Source: Pannonibacter phragmitetus DSM 14782 (GTDB taxonomy: Bacteria > Pseudomonadota > Alphaproteobacteria > Rhizobiales > Stappiaceae). Taken from it: a stretch of DNA of 64,000 nucleotides. Below are positions 9,865-16,060 of the stretch, piece after piece (the stretch's first letter is position 1; every line of letters begins with the position of its first letter). The stretch lies in NCBI RefSeq assembly GCF_000382365.1, contig NZ_KB908215.1:1-64000 (forward strand), given 5' to 3'. Under the pieces are notes generated by a model that saw nothing but the letters and a program-made list of their open reading frames with translations, searched no databases and was not told the DNA's origin. The position numbers were made by a program, and so were the translations under genes.

Positions 9865-10100
9865 GGCCGAACCTCCGTGCGCTGGGCATCGGCGGCGGAC
9901 GTCGATCCAAAAGTCTGCGAGGCGCAGAAATCAAGCAAATCGGCCCGGCGGTATCGGACCAGCCGGCCAACTTTCACGAACGCGGGGCCAGCACCGCGCA
10001 CCCGCCATGCCTGCAACGCCCGATGGCTTATCTTGAGAAAGTCAGCCGCCCCGCGCTCCGTCAGAAGAGCTTCAGGGTCAAATCGTTGTTCATGTTCCAT
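9861..10100 (-). CDS. Helix-turn-helix (AlpA/excisionase-like) DNA-binding protein
   Basis: This 79-residue protein is dominated by an HTH_17-type domain: LLTERGAADFLKISHRALQAWR, then VKVGRLVRYRRADLLDFC. The layout is typical of excisionase and AlpA proteins, in which a MerR-like helix pair is followed by a wing that checks the binding site. It is the first gene of the coupled replication operon and overlaps the next gene by four bases. In mobile elements such proteins direct excision or activate the integrase or replication promoter. Which applies here cannot be told, but the integrase gene is far away at the right end and an action in trans is plausible. Confidence 0.82.
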   Translation of the reverse strand: MEHEQRFDPEALLTERGAADFLKISHRALQAWRVRGAGPAFVKVGRLVRYRRADLLDFCASQTFGSTSAADAQRTEVRP

Positions 10101-10184
10101 GGACCTTCATCCCGATCTAGGCCAACCGCACAATTGCGACGGCGCGCGATGAAGGTGCGGGCACGGCATTCATTCCGCACCCCT

Positions 10185-10232
10185 TTTAGTCCATGAAAGC
10201 CGCACACACTTTTAAAGGCGGGCCGGACTAAA
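10185..10232. promoter_or_regulatory. Inverted repeat TTTAGTCC/GGACTAAA between HTH gene and unknown gene
   Basis: Eight-base arms at 10185-10192 and 10225-10232 are separated by 32 bases; the right arm overlaps the stop codon of the 10228-11370 gene. It could be a terminator stem for that gene or an operator for the replication operon, whose promoter must lie just upstream of 10100. Confidence 0.4.
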
Positions 10233-11364
10233 GAACCGGAGCCAGCTGCTCTTTTAAAAGGTTGCGCATCCAATAAAATATGGGATCATCATAAGATAAT
10301 GAAGTATCACCGGGATTATTTTTCTCGCTCTCGCCCAATTCATAATTAAATCCATCAAAATGACCAGCAACCTCCCCTATCAAATGCTTAACGTCAGAAT
10401 GACCATTTGACGTTCCCGGTTTTTGTCTCTCTGGAAATTCAAGAGCGACATCCCAATCCCCCCAAAAAACCCGCTCCGCCGTAAGTAAAAAATCATGAAA
10501 TCCTCCATGGTATGTTTCGGTTGGCTTCTCACCTGTCAAAAAGTAATAAATACCGCCTGCAAAGCCAGCAAAAGCCCTGCGCCTGACGGCGGAAGGCCGT
10601 CCCTTCGCATTTATAAGCGATTTCCATTCGACAGAACTTCGCAAAAGAACGCCCGAAAAATCCTTTATTTTACTTATTTTATTAAGGTCAAAAGCGCCGT
10701 ATATTCCACCCTCAACAATTCCATGCATGTATCTATTTGAGCCCTCTGCGCCATATCTTCTCTGATCATCAGCCACCTCACTAATTCCACTACGCAAGAA
10801 CAAATTATGTAATATCTCAAAACTATCTGAAGCTTTTTCAGTTAAGTTGATAATTTCTTCAAGTACAGATGAAATTATCTTTGGGTCCATCCGCCTGCAA
10901 TCTCTGTAAATTTCATCAACAGAAGATCCACACGCAAATAACGCCCACCTACTCCACCAATATGGACAATCAACACCAAGGGAAAGCAGGCGCGACCGCA
11001 AGCCTTCTCCGCCTTTTGCCAGAAGTTGCTCTAACCAATCATCAAGACCAATTTCCGAAGCGGGGCCGCAAGGCTTTACATACGGCTTCCAAGCGTCAGG
11101 CATTGGAAAATAATAATATTGGTCCTCAGCGCTATATTCGGGACCATATCCATTGAATGGAATGGCATTCCCATATAGACGCTTCCATAGATGATAAGAC
11201 CTAAACTCTTCAGAGTACTGAACTTCAGGCGTTTTTCTAGTTTCTGGACAAAAAACATAGGCATCTTTTTTACCAGAGTTCCACGCATCCAACCTCCGCC
11301 TTACCGCTTCTTCACATGCATAACTGCTGAAATCGCGTTTAAGCCTTTCAAACAACTGAGCCAT
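10228..11364 (-). CDS. Protein of unknown function, AT-rich cargo-like gene
   Basis: The protein has about 378 residues (MAQLFERLKRDFSSYACEEAV start at 11364; an in-frame ATG two codons upstream is also possible). I recognise no domain. It is rich in aromatic residues, including PYWWSRWALFACGSS and YYYFPMPDAW. The C-terminal half has GFAGGIYYFLTGEKPTETYHGGFHDFLL and ends in an acidic-polar tail. There is no signal peptide or membrane segment. The gene is much richer in A and T than its neighbours and uses AT-ending codons that surrounding genes avoid, a sign of separate origin. It sits between the replication operon and the iterons, where satellites and islands often keep accessory cargo such as defence genes; a defence role is speculation. 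Confidence 0.75.
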   Translation of the reverse strand: MAQLFERLKRDFSSYACEEAVRRRLDAWNSGKKDAYVFCPETRKTPEVQYSEEFRSYHLWKRLYGNAIPFNGYGPEYSAEDQYYYFPMPDAWKPYVKPCGPASEIGLDDWLEQLLAKGGEGLRSRLLSLGVDCPYWWSRWALFACGSSVDEIYRDCRRMDPKIISSVLEEIINLTEKASDSFEILHNLFLRSGISEVADDQRRYGAEGSNRYMHGIVEGGIYGAFDLNKISKIKDFSGVLLRSSVEWKSLINAKGRPSAVRRRAFAGFAGGIYYFLTGEKPTETYHGGFHDFLLTAERVFWGDWDVALEFPERQKPGTSNGHSDVKHLIGEVAGHFDGFNYELGESEKNNPGDTSLSYDDPIFYWMRNLLKEQLAPVL

Positions 11365-11410
11365 AATCAAACCTTCTCACAAATCAGGAAGAACGGGCGC
11401 AGGGCACCAG

Positions 11411-11464
11411 GTCAACCCCGTCAACCGTCAACCGGTGGCGTCAACCCCGTCAACCGCGTCAACC
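11411..11464. repeat. Six GTCAACC iteron-like direct repeats, candidate origin
   Basis: GTCAACC starts at 11411, 11420, 11427, 11440, 11449 and 11458, giving spacings of 9, 7, 13, 9 and 9. All are in the same orientation within 54 bases. Short tandem spaced repeats beside replication genes and a repressor gene are typical of iteron origins, or of operator arrays bound by a replication or regulatory protein. Confidence 0.7.
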
Positions 11465-11495
11465 CAACATTTCAGGCGGGGTGTCTGGCCCTTTT

Positions 11496-11542
11496 TCGGG
11501 GTCTTTCCGCCCGTGGCGCGGCTTTGCGGTCATACGGTCCCT
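11496..11542. repeat. Duplicated block, copy 2
   Basis: This is the second copy of the block at 5359-5405: a 21-base identical part starting at 11496 and TACGGTCCCT starting at 11533, with the same 16-base divergent spacing. It lies between the iterons and the 3' end of the XRE gene. Confidence 0.75.
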
Positions 11543-11578
11543 GAAAGGGGTGGGGGCTGGCGTCGGCAGGGCAGACCA

Positions 11579-11827
11579 TCACCCCTCGACCGCATCCCGC
11601 CGCAGCCGCACCCCAACACCTCCGGCTGCATCGGCTGCTAGGAACTCGACCCCGGCGGCTTCAAGGGCGCGCCTCACGGCTTCGACATTGGCAGCCGTGC
11701 TCCGCCCCGGCCCAACATTCTCCATTCGCTTGATCGTCGGCAGAGACAGGGCCGTCAGCTCAGCGAGCCCGGCTTGGGACAGACCAAGCAAAGCCCGCGC
11801 TGCGCGCATCTGCGCTTCATTGAACAT
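11579..11827 (-). CDS. XRE-family transcriptional regulator
   Basis: This 82-residue protein is essentially one Cro/C1-type helix-turn-helix: MRAARALLGLSQAGLAELTALSLPTIKRMEN, followed by NVEAVRRALEAAGVEFL. This short XRE type with a GVEF ending is common in rhizobial prophages and islands. It is transcribed away from the small gene at 11921; the 93-bp gap between them contains a 10-bp palindrome and a promoter-like sequence. A repressor of the divergent gene set and of itself is the likely role, keeping the element quiet. Length and motif are complete. Confidence 0.9.
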   Translation of the reverse strand: MFNEAQMRAARALLGLSQAGLAELTALSLPTIKRMENVGPGRSTAANVEAVRRALEAAGVEFLAADAAGGVGVRLRRDAVEG

Positions 11828-11843
11828 TTTTAATCCCTTTTAT

Positions 11844-11892
11844 ATCATATGATCTTTTTAGATTGACGCAAAAAGCGCCAAATGATACTAAA
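11844..11892. promoter_or_regulatory. Divergent promoter/operator region of the XRE gene
   Basis: The perfect palindrome ATCATATGAT is at 11844-11853. A sigma70-like TTGACG at 11863 is spaced 17 bases from TACTAA at 11886 and would drive the rightward genes. The palindrome is a candidate XRE-binding site. The -10 match is poor. Confidence 0.45.
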
Positions 11893-11920
11893 TAGATAAC
11901 ACATTCAAGAGGCTTTCGCC

Positions 11921-12268
11921 ATGACTTTCAACCGCTCTGAACTCTTCCGCGCTGCATGGGCAGACGCCCGCGAAGTTCACGCAAATTTCAAGCGTAACGC
12001 CCGAGTCTTCGGCCCTGCGCCGTCCTTGCAGTCCTGCTTCAGCAAGGCTCTGCGGGAGGCATGGGCGACAGCCAAGGCCGCAGCCGCCAAGGCCAAGGCC
12101 AAGCAGGCAGCACGGGCAGCCGTTGCGGCCCTGCCAGCCGCAGAGCGGGCACGCCTTGCCGCCGCCGCACAGGACGCCTTGGCCCGGCTCGTTTTTTCAG
12201 ACGCGCCCATGGCAGCGATCGCCAGCCGCCGCGCTGCCCTCAACGCCCAGCTTGCTGCCTTCAACTGA
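11921..12268 (+). CDS. Small alanine/lysine-rich hypothetical protein
   Basis: The protein has 115 residues. The N-terminus (MTFNRSELFRAAWADAREVHANFKRN) resembles the start of many small rhizobial phage and island proteins that begin F-R-AW. The middle is a low-complexity helix of Ala, Lys and Arg (AAAKAKAKQAARAAVAAL), probably a basic coiled helix that could contact nucleic acid. It follows AAGAGG at a good distance and opens a rightward run of four small genes (11921-13223). Function unknown. Nothing suggests it is broken. Confidence 0.65.
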   Translation: MTFNRSELFRAAWADAREVHANFKRNARVFGPAPSLQSCFSKALREAWATAKAAAAKAKAKQAARAAVAALPAAERARLAAAAQDALARLVFSDAPMAAIASRRAALNAQLAAFN

Positions 12269-12283
12269 ACGGAGATCGACCCC

Positions 12284-12718
12284 ATGCAGATGCTAAACAC
12301 TTGCCCGGTGACGGCCCTTGGCCTTGAAGCAGCAAACCTGAGCGCCCTTTACGATAGACTTGATGAGGCCGGACAGCTCGCCCGGCCAGAGGCCCGCGAC
12401 GGGGCAGCCGGGCTACTCGACGCGATTACCGCAATCGAAAACCTTGCCTCTCACCGCATCCCGCAAAGCTTCGCGGGGGCCTATTTCAAGGTTCTGCTGA
12501 TCGTCGCGGACCTGAACGACCTGACCAACTGGCCGGACAGAACCGGCCCAGAGCGGGCGGAGCTTGACCGCCGCCTGAAGCGAAACATCCGCCACTTGCT
12601 CGACTTCCTCAGGCCCCATGCCGGGCCAGAAGTCGCCCTTTTCGACCGCGACGAAGAGCACATCCAGCGCCACTCACAGAACCCCGACGAGCTGCGGCAG
12701 CTTCTCGCTTCGCAATAA
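12284..12718 (+). CDS. Hypothetical protein of the element
   Basis: This 144-residue, mostly helical, acidic and soluble protein matches no family I recognise. It contains LYDRLDEAGQLARPEARDGAAGLLDAI and an IRHLLDFLRPHAG segment. It starts 16 bases after the preceding gene and ends 12 bases before the next, so the small genes form one transcription unit. The good codon use and tight packing support it as real. Confidence 0.65.
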   Translation: MQMLNTCPVTALGLEAANLSALYDRLDEAGQLARPEARDGAAGLLDAITAIENLASHRIPQSFAGAYFKVLLIVADLNDLTNWPDRTGPERAELDRRLKRNIRHLLDFLRPHAGPEVALFDRDEEHIQRHSQNPDELRQLLASQ

Positions 12719-12729
12719 AGGATCGCGCC

Positions 12730-12891
12730 ATGACACAGCATAAAGACCAGCTCTCAGAACTGATCGCCGTTTATCGTGCGGGGATCGAAGACACGATTGA
12801 AATTCTCATCACGCTGCTTGACCGGCTCGACGGTGACAGCGATTTTGAGGTTGAGCCGGAAGAGGACAGCGGCATCTTCTGCGACCTCTGA
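12730..12891 (+). CDS. Very small acidic hypothetical protein (53 residues)
   Basis: The frame reads from the ATG at 12730 (MTQHKDQLSELIAVYRAGIE) to TGA at 12889-12891. The first two-thirds is one amphipathic helix (IAVYRAGIEDTIEILITLLDRL) and the end is strongly acidic (FEVEPEEDSG). It sits 11 bases after the preceding stop with AAAGGATCG just upstream. Small acidic helices in mobile elements are often antitoxins or anti-repressors, but nothing specific supports either. Position and spacing make it likely to be translated. Confidence 0.55.
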   Translation: MTQHKDQLSELIAVYRAGIEDTIEILITLLDRLDGDSDFEVEPEEDSGIFCDL

Positions 12892-12941
12892 AACGTCGAA
12901 GCTGACGCCATGGGTAGTGCCAGGGCAAACGGGGAACTCAG

Positions 12942-13223
12942 ATGATACGTTACGTCGCCTTTTTACATCAGGACGAGGGCCCCGGCTACGGCATCTCATT
13001 CCCGGATTTTCCCGGCTGCATCAGCGCGGGCGATACGCTTGACGAGGCCATTCAAATGGGCACCGAAGCGCTGGGCTTCCATACCGAAGTCATGCGTGAA
13101 TACGGCGAAGTGATTCCGGCTCCCCGTGACCTTGACGCCATTCTGGCAGACGAGAGCCTTGCCGAATGGCGCGAAGGCGCGACCTTTACCCATGTGCCCC
13201 TCATCATGGACAAGGGCGCGTAA
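12942..13223 (+). CDS. HicB-family protein (orphan antitoxin-like)
   Basis: The protein has 93 residues with the HicB RNase-H-like fold signature: YVAFLHQDEGPGYGISFPDFPGCISAGDTLDEAIQMGTEAL, then IPAPRDLDAIL. In toxin-antitoxin pairs HicB neutralises the mRNA interferase HicA, whose gene (about 60-80 codons) normally lies directly next to it. Here the gap to the preceding gene is only 50 bases, and the 53-residue neighbour has none of the HicA GSH or double-stranded-RNA-binding features. HicB therefore appears alone and may act as a regulator or guard against other HicA toxins. There is no C-terminal DNA-binding domain. Confidence 0.85.
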   Translation: MIRYVAFLHQDEGPGYGISFPDFPGCISAGDTLDEAIQMGTEALGFHTEVMREYGEVIPAPRDLDAILADESLAEWREGATFTHVPLIMDKGA

Positions 13224-13261
13224 CGCGCCTAGCGCTCCCCCCCCCACCACCTGAAGGCCTG

Positions 13262-14578
13262 CTATCCCTGTTCCGGCTCCCGTCTTGGGCGCCGGTTCCT
13301 TTTTGCGGCAGCCAGTTCAATGACCTCAGCCGGCGCTTTTTCCCCCTTCAATCCGGCCTCGATCCGCGCCCCAACTGCATCCGAAAGAACCCGGATAGGG
13401 TCCGCATCGGGGCTTACGTATCTGTTGGTCATTGTCAGGTTGGAATGCCGCAGAAGGTGGGAGATCAGGAACGCATTGCTTCCCGCTTGTCCGGCGAAAG
13501 TTCCGACCGTATGCCGCAGGTCATGCAGGCGCACATCCTCAAGCCCGGCGTGAGCGCGGATGCGCTGCCACGCGTTTTCGACCACCTCTTTCGAAACATG
13601 GCGCTTAGGGTCGGCATCACGGGGCAGCACCCACTGCCCGCGCCGGGGCAGCCCGGCCAAGACAGCCAAGGCACCAGCGCCAACCGGATGCGCCCGCCGC
13701 CCGCCACCCTTGCGAGCTGGGAAAGCCACTGTCCCGGCTTCCGCGTCAACGTGGTTCCATTTCAGCTCAAGCACCTCTGACAACCTCGCGCCCGTCAGCA
13801 AGAGTAACCGGATAGCCGCGATGCCGGGAGCGCTCACGGCGGCACGCCGGGCGTCGGTGCCCTTGGCAAGATGCTTCAGCGCGGCGCCTTCGGCTTTGAC
13901 CTTCCAGGGCAAACCCTTGGCTTCCGCCTCATCCAGCGCCGCCCCCAGCCGCGCCAGCTCATTCATGTTCAGAAAACGCTCACGTTGGGTTTCAGCGTAG
14001 CGCTTGACCAGCCGTGTCGGGTTAGAGTTTTCGGGACGGATGCCCCAAGTTTCCGCCAAATTGAATGCCTTGGACAGGATCGCGAGGGCAAGGTTCGCCT
14101 GTCGCGGCGTGTCCGCCAAGGCCCGGTGCAGCTTGACCACATCCGCACGGCCAAAGCTTGTCAGTTTGATCTTGCCGACTCGGGGCTTCAGAACCTTCTC
14201 GACCACCCGCGTTGCGTGAACGAGCGTGGTAGCAGCGTTGTGCACCTCGACATGCTCGGCGAGGTACTTGTCCAGCAAGTCGGCAACGGTTTCCGCCGCC
14301 CGCAGTGCCTGCCGCTCTGCCGCCGGATCACGGCCCATCCGGACCTCACCCAGCTTTGCAGCCGCCAGCTTGCGCGCCTGATCGGGCGCAAGCTCACCGT
14401 GGCGGCCTATCACCATACGCCGCGTCCGTCCCGCCTCTGTCCGGTAGGCCAAAACATAGGATTTCACCCCCGCCGGGGTTATCTGCAAGCCAAAGCCTTT
14501 GAGGGCGTCATCCCACAGAAAGCTAAGCTTTTCCTGAGGCTTGGCGGCATCAACGACACGTTTCGTTAGGTTCGGCAT
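13262..14578 (-). CDS. int: Tyrosine recombinase/integrase of the tRNA-Thr element
   Basis: This 438-residue phage/island-type integrase has an N-terminal DUF4102-like arm-binding domain (LTKRVVDAAKP, then FGLQITPAGVKSYVLAYR), a SAM-like core-binding domain (about 95-205) and a catalytic domain. The catalytic set is R265 (TGARLSEVLELKW), a Lys near 290, H352 and R355 (HDLRHT), H378 (LLRHSN) and nucleophile Y387 (NRYVS), all present. It integrates and excises the element by recombining the tRNA-Thr 3' end. The gene reads inward from the right attachment site, 326 bp away, with the ATGAC arm-like repeats in the gap. An intact active site suggests a functional enzyme. Confidence 0.95.
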   Translation of the reverse strand: MPNLTKRVVDAAKPQEKLSFLWDDALKGFGLQITPAGVKSYVLAYRTEAGRTRRMVIGRHGELAPDQARKLAAAKLGEVRMGRDPAAERQALRAAETVADLLDKYLAEHVEVHNAATTLVHATRVVEKVLKPRVGKIKLTSFGRADVVKLHRALADTPRQANLALAILSKAFNLAETWGIRPENSNPTRLVKRYAETQRERFLNMNELARLGAALDEAEAKGLPWKVKAEGAALKHLAKGTDARRAAVSAPGIAAIRLLLLTGARLSEVLELKWNHVDAEAGTVAFPARKGGGRRAHPVGAGALAVLAGLPRRGQWVLPRDADPKRHVSKEVVENAWQRIRAHAGLEDVRLHDLRHTVGTFAGQAGSNAFLISHLLRHSNLTMTNRYVSPDADPIRVLSDAVGARIEAGLKGEKAPAEVIELAAAKRNRRPRREPEQG

Positions 14579-14602
14579 CTCAGTTCCCGGCCTTCCTGCC
14601 CC

Positions 14603-14690
14603 ATGACGGCCATGACAACCCCTGTAAAAACAGTGACGACCTTAAGCCATTGTAAAACAACAATAATGACGACCATGACGGCAATGACGA
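14603..14690. repeat. ATGAC repeat array, candidate integrase arm-type sites (right)
   Basis: ATGAC starts at 14603, 14612, 14666, 14675 and 14684, at 9-bp spacing within each cluster. These are inverted relative to the GTCAT array at the left end (5145-5234). They lie between the integrase start and attR and may also overlap the integrase promoter. Confidence 0.6.
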
Positions 14691-14904
14691 TCTTTCCCAT
14701 ATACTACACATGCTCTAAGTCGCACGTCGCGCTGAGCCATGCCGCCAGGCAGAACACCCCGCCCACTGCTTCCGCGCCATATAAGCACCATATAAGCAGA
14801 TGGTGTCAAATTGCATCGCACGGCATCGCAAGCCACTCATACTAACTATTTGATTTTTCGTAATTCGTCGCAGTTGAACGCATTAAGTGATACATAAGAA
14901 ATGA

Positions 14905-14961
14905 GATTTGTAATCAGGGGGTCACGGGTTCGAACCCTGTTGCCGGCACCATATTTTTCAA
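14905..14961. repeat. Right attachment-site direct repeat (tRNA-Thr 3' fragment)
   Basis: This is an exact copy of 4967-5023 that starts within the anticodon arm, so it is not a functional tRNA. It marks the right boundary of the integrated element. Confidence 0.95.
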
Positions 14962-15021
14962 TCACTTAAGCCAAAACAGACCAGAACACAGCGGGAACAT
15001 ATGCGACCTGTGCGACCAGAA

Positions 15022-15041
15022 AAAGTCGCACGTGCGACTTT
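15022..15041. repeat. 20-bp perfect palindrome outside attR
   Basis: AAAGTCGCACGTGCGACTTT is perfectly self-complementary and is preceded by two more TGCGAC units (15002, 15011). It lies 60 bp beyond the right attachment site and upstream of the small membrane-protein gene. It may be an operator, or a trace of an older recombination site. Confidence 0.55.
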
Positions 15042-15156
15042 ATGTTCCTGAGCCGTTCATGCAGAAGGCTTAGTGCGTCACTTCCAAAGCTGAGCGGTTG
15101 GCTCTGAACAACGCAGAATTGACAGTCTCCTGCATGAGTGCACACTGAGGCACCTC

Positions 15157-15516
15157 ATGCGGAAAGATGAAGCTATGGCCGATGATCAGGTTCCAGGGAA
15201 CGTCATTCATTACGCAAAGCAGCTTATGGAAATAAGGTCAAAACCAAGAAAGCAGTGGGAACAGCAAAAAACCTTCTGCATAATTGCTGCTGCTGCGTTT
15301 TTGCTCAGCCTATTCTTTCCAAACTACAAAGATCAAACGCATCCGGAATTCATCAAAGGCGCGGCATTGGCGGTGCTCATGATTACTGGGTATTTTTGGT
15401 ATGTATGGAAAGGAGAAGAAGACAGGAAGGCAGAAAAAATACTTAGTATCGAAGAAATAATCAAAGAAAAAGGCTACAAGGTTGACATGTTCACAGGCTA
15501 TATTTCAAAACTATGA
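15157..15516 (+). CDS. Small membrane protein, unknown function
   Basis: The protein has 119 residues (113 if the ATG at 15175 is used; both have usable ribosome-binding sites). A charged N-terminus is followed by two predicted membrane helices: FCIIAAAAFLLSLFF and FIKGAALAVLMITGYFWYVW. A lysine/glutamate-rich cytoplasmic tail contains a repeated-looking KILSIEEIIKEKGYKV. I recognise no family. The DNA is visibly AT-richer than the chromosome core and lies just outside the right attachment repeat, suggesting it came with an earlier insertion at the same tRNA. It is convergent with the next small gene. Confidence 0.6.
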   Translation: MRKDEAMADDQVPGNVIHYAKQLMEIRSKPRKQWEQQKTFCIIAAAAFLLSLFFPNYKDQTHPEFIKGAALAVLMITGYFWYVWKGEEDRKAEKILSIEEIIKEKGYKVDMFTGYISKL

Positions 15517-15520
15517 TCAG

Positions 15521-15808
15521 TCAACAGACAGGCTCAAGACGGTCAACTCGCCTGCCATCGAACTGATCGAAGATGTTAGGCGCCCTCTTTGATTTTAGAC
15601 TTTTATCTTGAAACTGATTTTCTGGCTCAATTTCCATGAGCGAACACACATCAACAAGGCAATGCATTGTTTTTCCTGTCCACCTGTCATGAACATATAA
15701 GCCCCAATTACCTGAGACTATATAATCATACCGGAAGAACTGAAATAACAGGGCTCCACTCAGCCATAGTGACACCAGAATGAGCGAAAGCAGAATCTTG
15801 GTCGCCAT
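15521..15808 (-). CDS. Small single-pass membrane or secreted hypothetical protein
   Basis: The protein has 95 residues. An N-terminal hydrophobic segment (ILLSLILVSLWLSGALLFQFF) would be a membrane anchor or uncleaved signal. The rest, about 70 residues, is hydrophilic and lies outside the membrane, with two Cys in MHCLVDVCSLMEIEP. It is convergent with the 15157 gene, with four bases between the stops. No family is recognised. The AT-rich base use matches its partner and differs from flanking chromosomal genes. Confidence 0.5.
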   Translation of the reverse strand: MATKILLSLILVSLWLSGALLFQFFRYDYIVSGNWGLYVHDRWTGKTMHCLVDVCSLMEIEPENQFQDKSLKSKRAPNIFDQFDGRRVDRLEPVC

Positions 15809-15886
15809 GCTACAGCCTTTTGCCTGAAATCAATGTCGCTGCACGGAGCAGGAAGAACGTCCCCAACTAGGTTCCCTCTTCTCTTT

Positions 15887-15963
15887 CGTCATGGTCGGGC
15901 TTGTCCCGACCATCTACAAACTATTGACTTTTATAGATCCTCGGCACAAGGCCGAGGATGACG
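15887..15963. repeat. RIME-like intergenic repeat with two hairpins
   Basis: The element is bounded by CGTCAT and ATGACG. It contains stem ATGGTCGGG/CCCGACCAT (15891-15913) and stem ATCCTCGGC/GCCGAGGAT (15937-15959). This double-hairpin form is a familiar kind of rhizobial intergenic mosaic repeat. A 61-codon open frame across it is an artefact of the repeat. Confidence 0.7.
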
Positions 15964-16060
15964 ACGGTGAGGCCGAAGGTTTGTCAGCAATCAGCAATAT
16001 GACGGCAGCTCCCGGGGAGTGGGAGCTGCCGCTTCGCACGCGGACTGGTCGATGGGGAAC

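Larger units (their letters stand above)
4967..14961. mobile_element. Integrative element in tRNA-Thr, about 10 kb
   Basis: The element is defined by the 57-bp direct repeats at both ends. Inside are a tyrosine integrase next to the right end, a serine resolvase with its own res-like region near the left end, a replication operon, iteron-like repeats, XRE and helix-turn-helix regulators, an orphan HicB, small hypothetical genes and one AT-rich gene of unknown function. No relaxase, type IV secretion, capsid, portal or terminase genes are visible. It is therefore best described as a plasmid-like integrative element, a satellite, or an island mobilized by helpers. The target tRNA is intact and no recombination gene looks broken, so it may still excise. 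Confidence 0.93.

Noticed and set aside
12730-12891. 53-residue gene as a HicA toxin
   Set aside because: It is acidic and helical and lacks the HicA double-stranded-RNA-binding fold and catalytic His, so it is not the missing partner of HicB.
14905-14961. Second tRNA gene at the right attachment site
   Set aside because: Only the 3' half from the anticodon stem onward is present; the upstream bases do not complete a cloverleaf.
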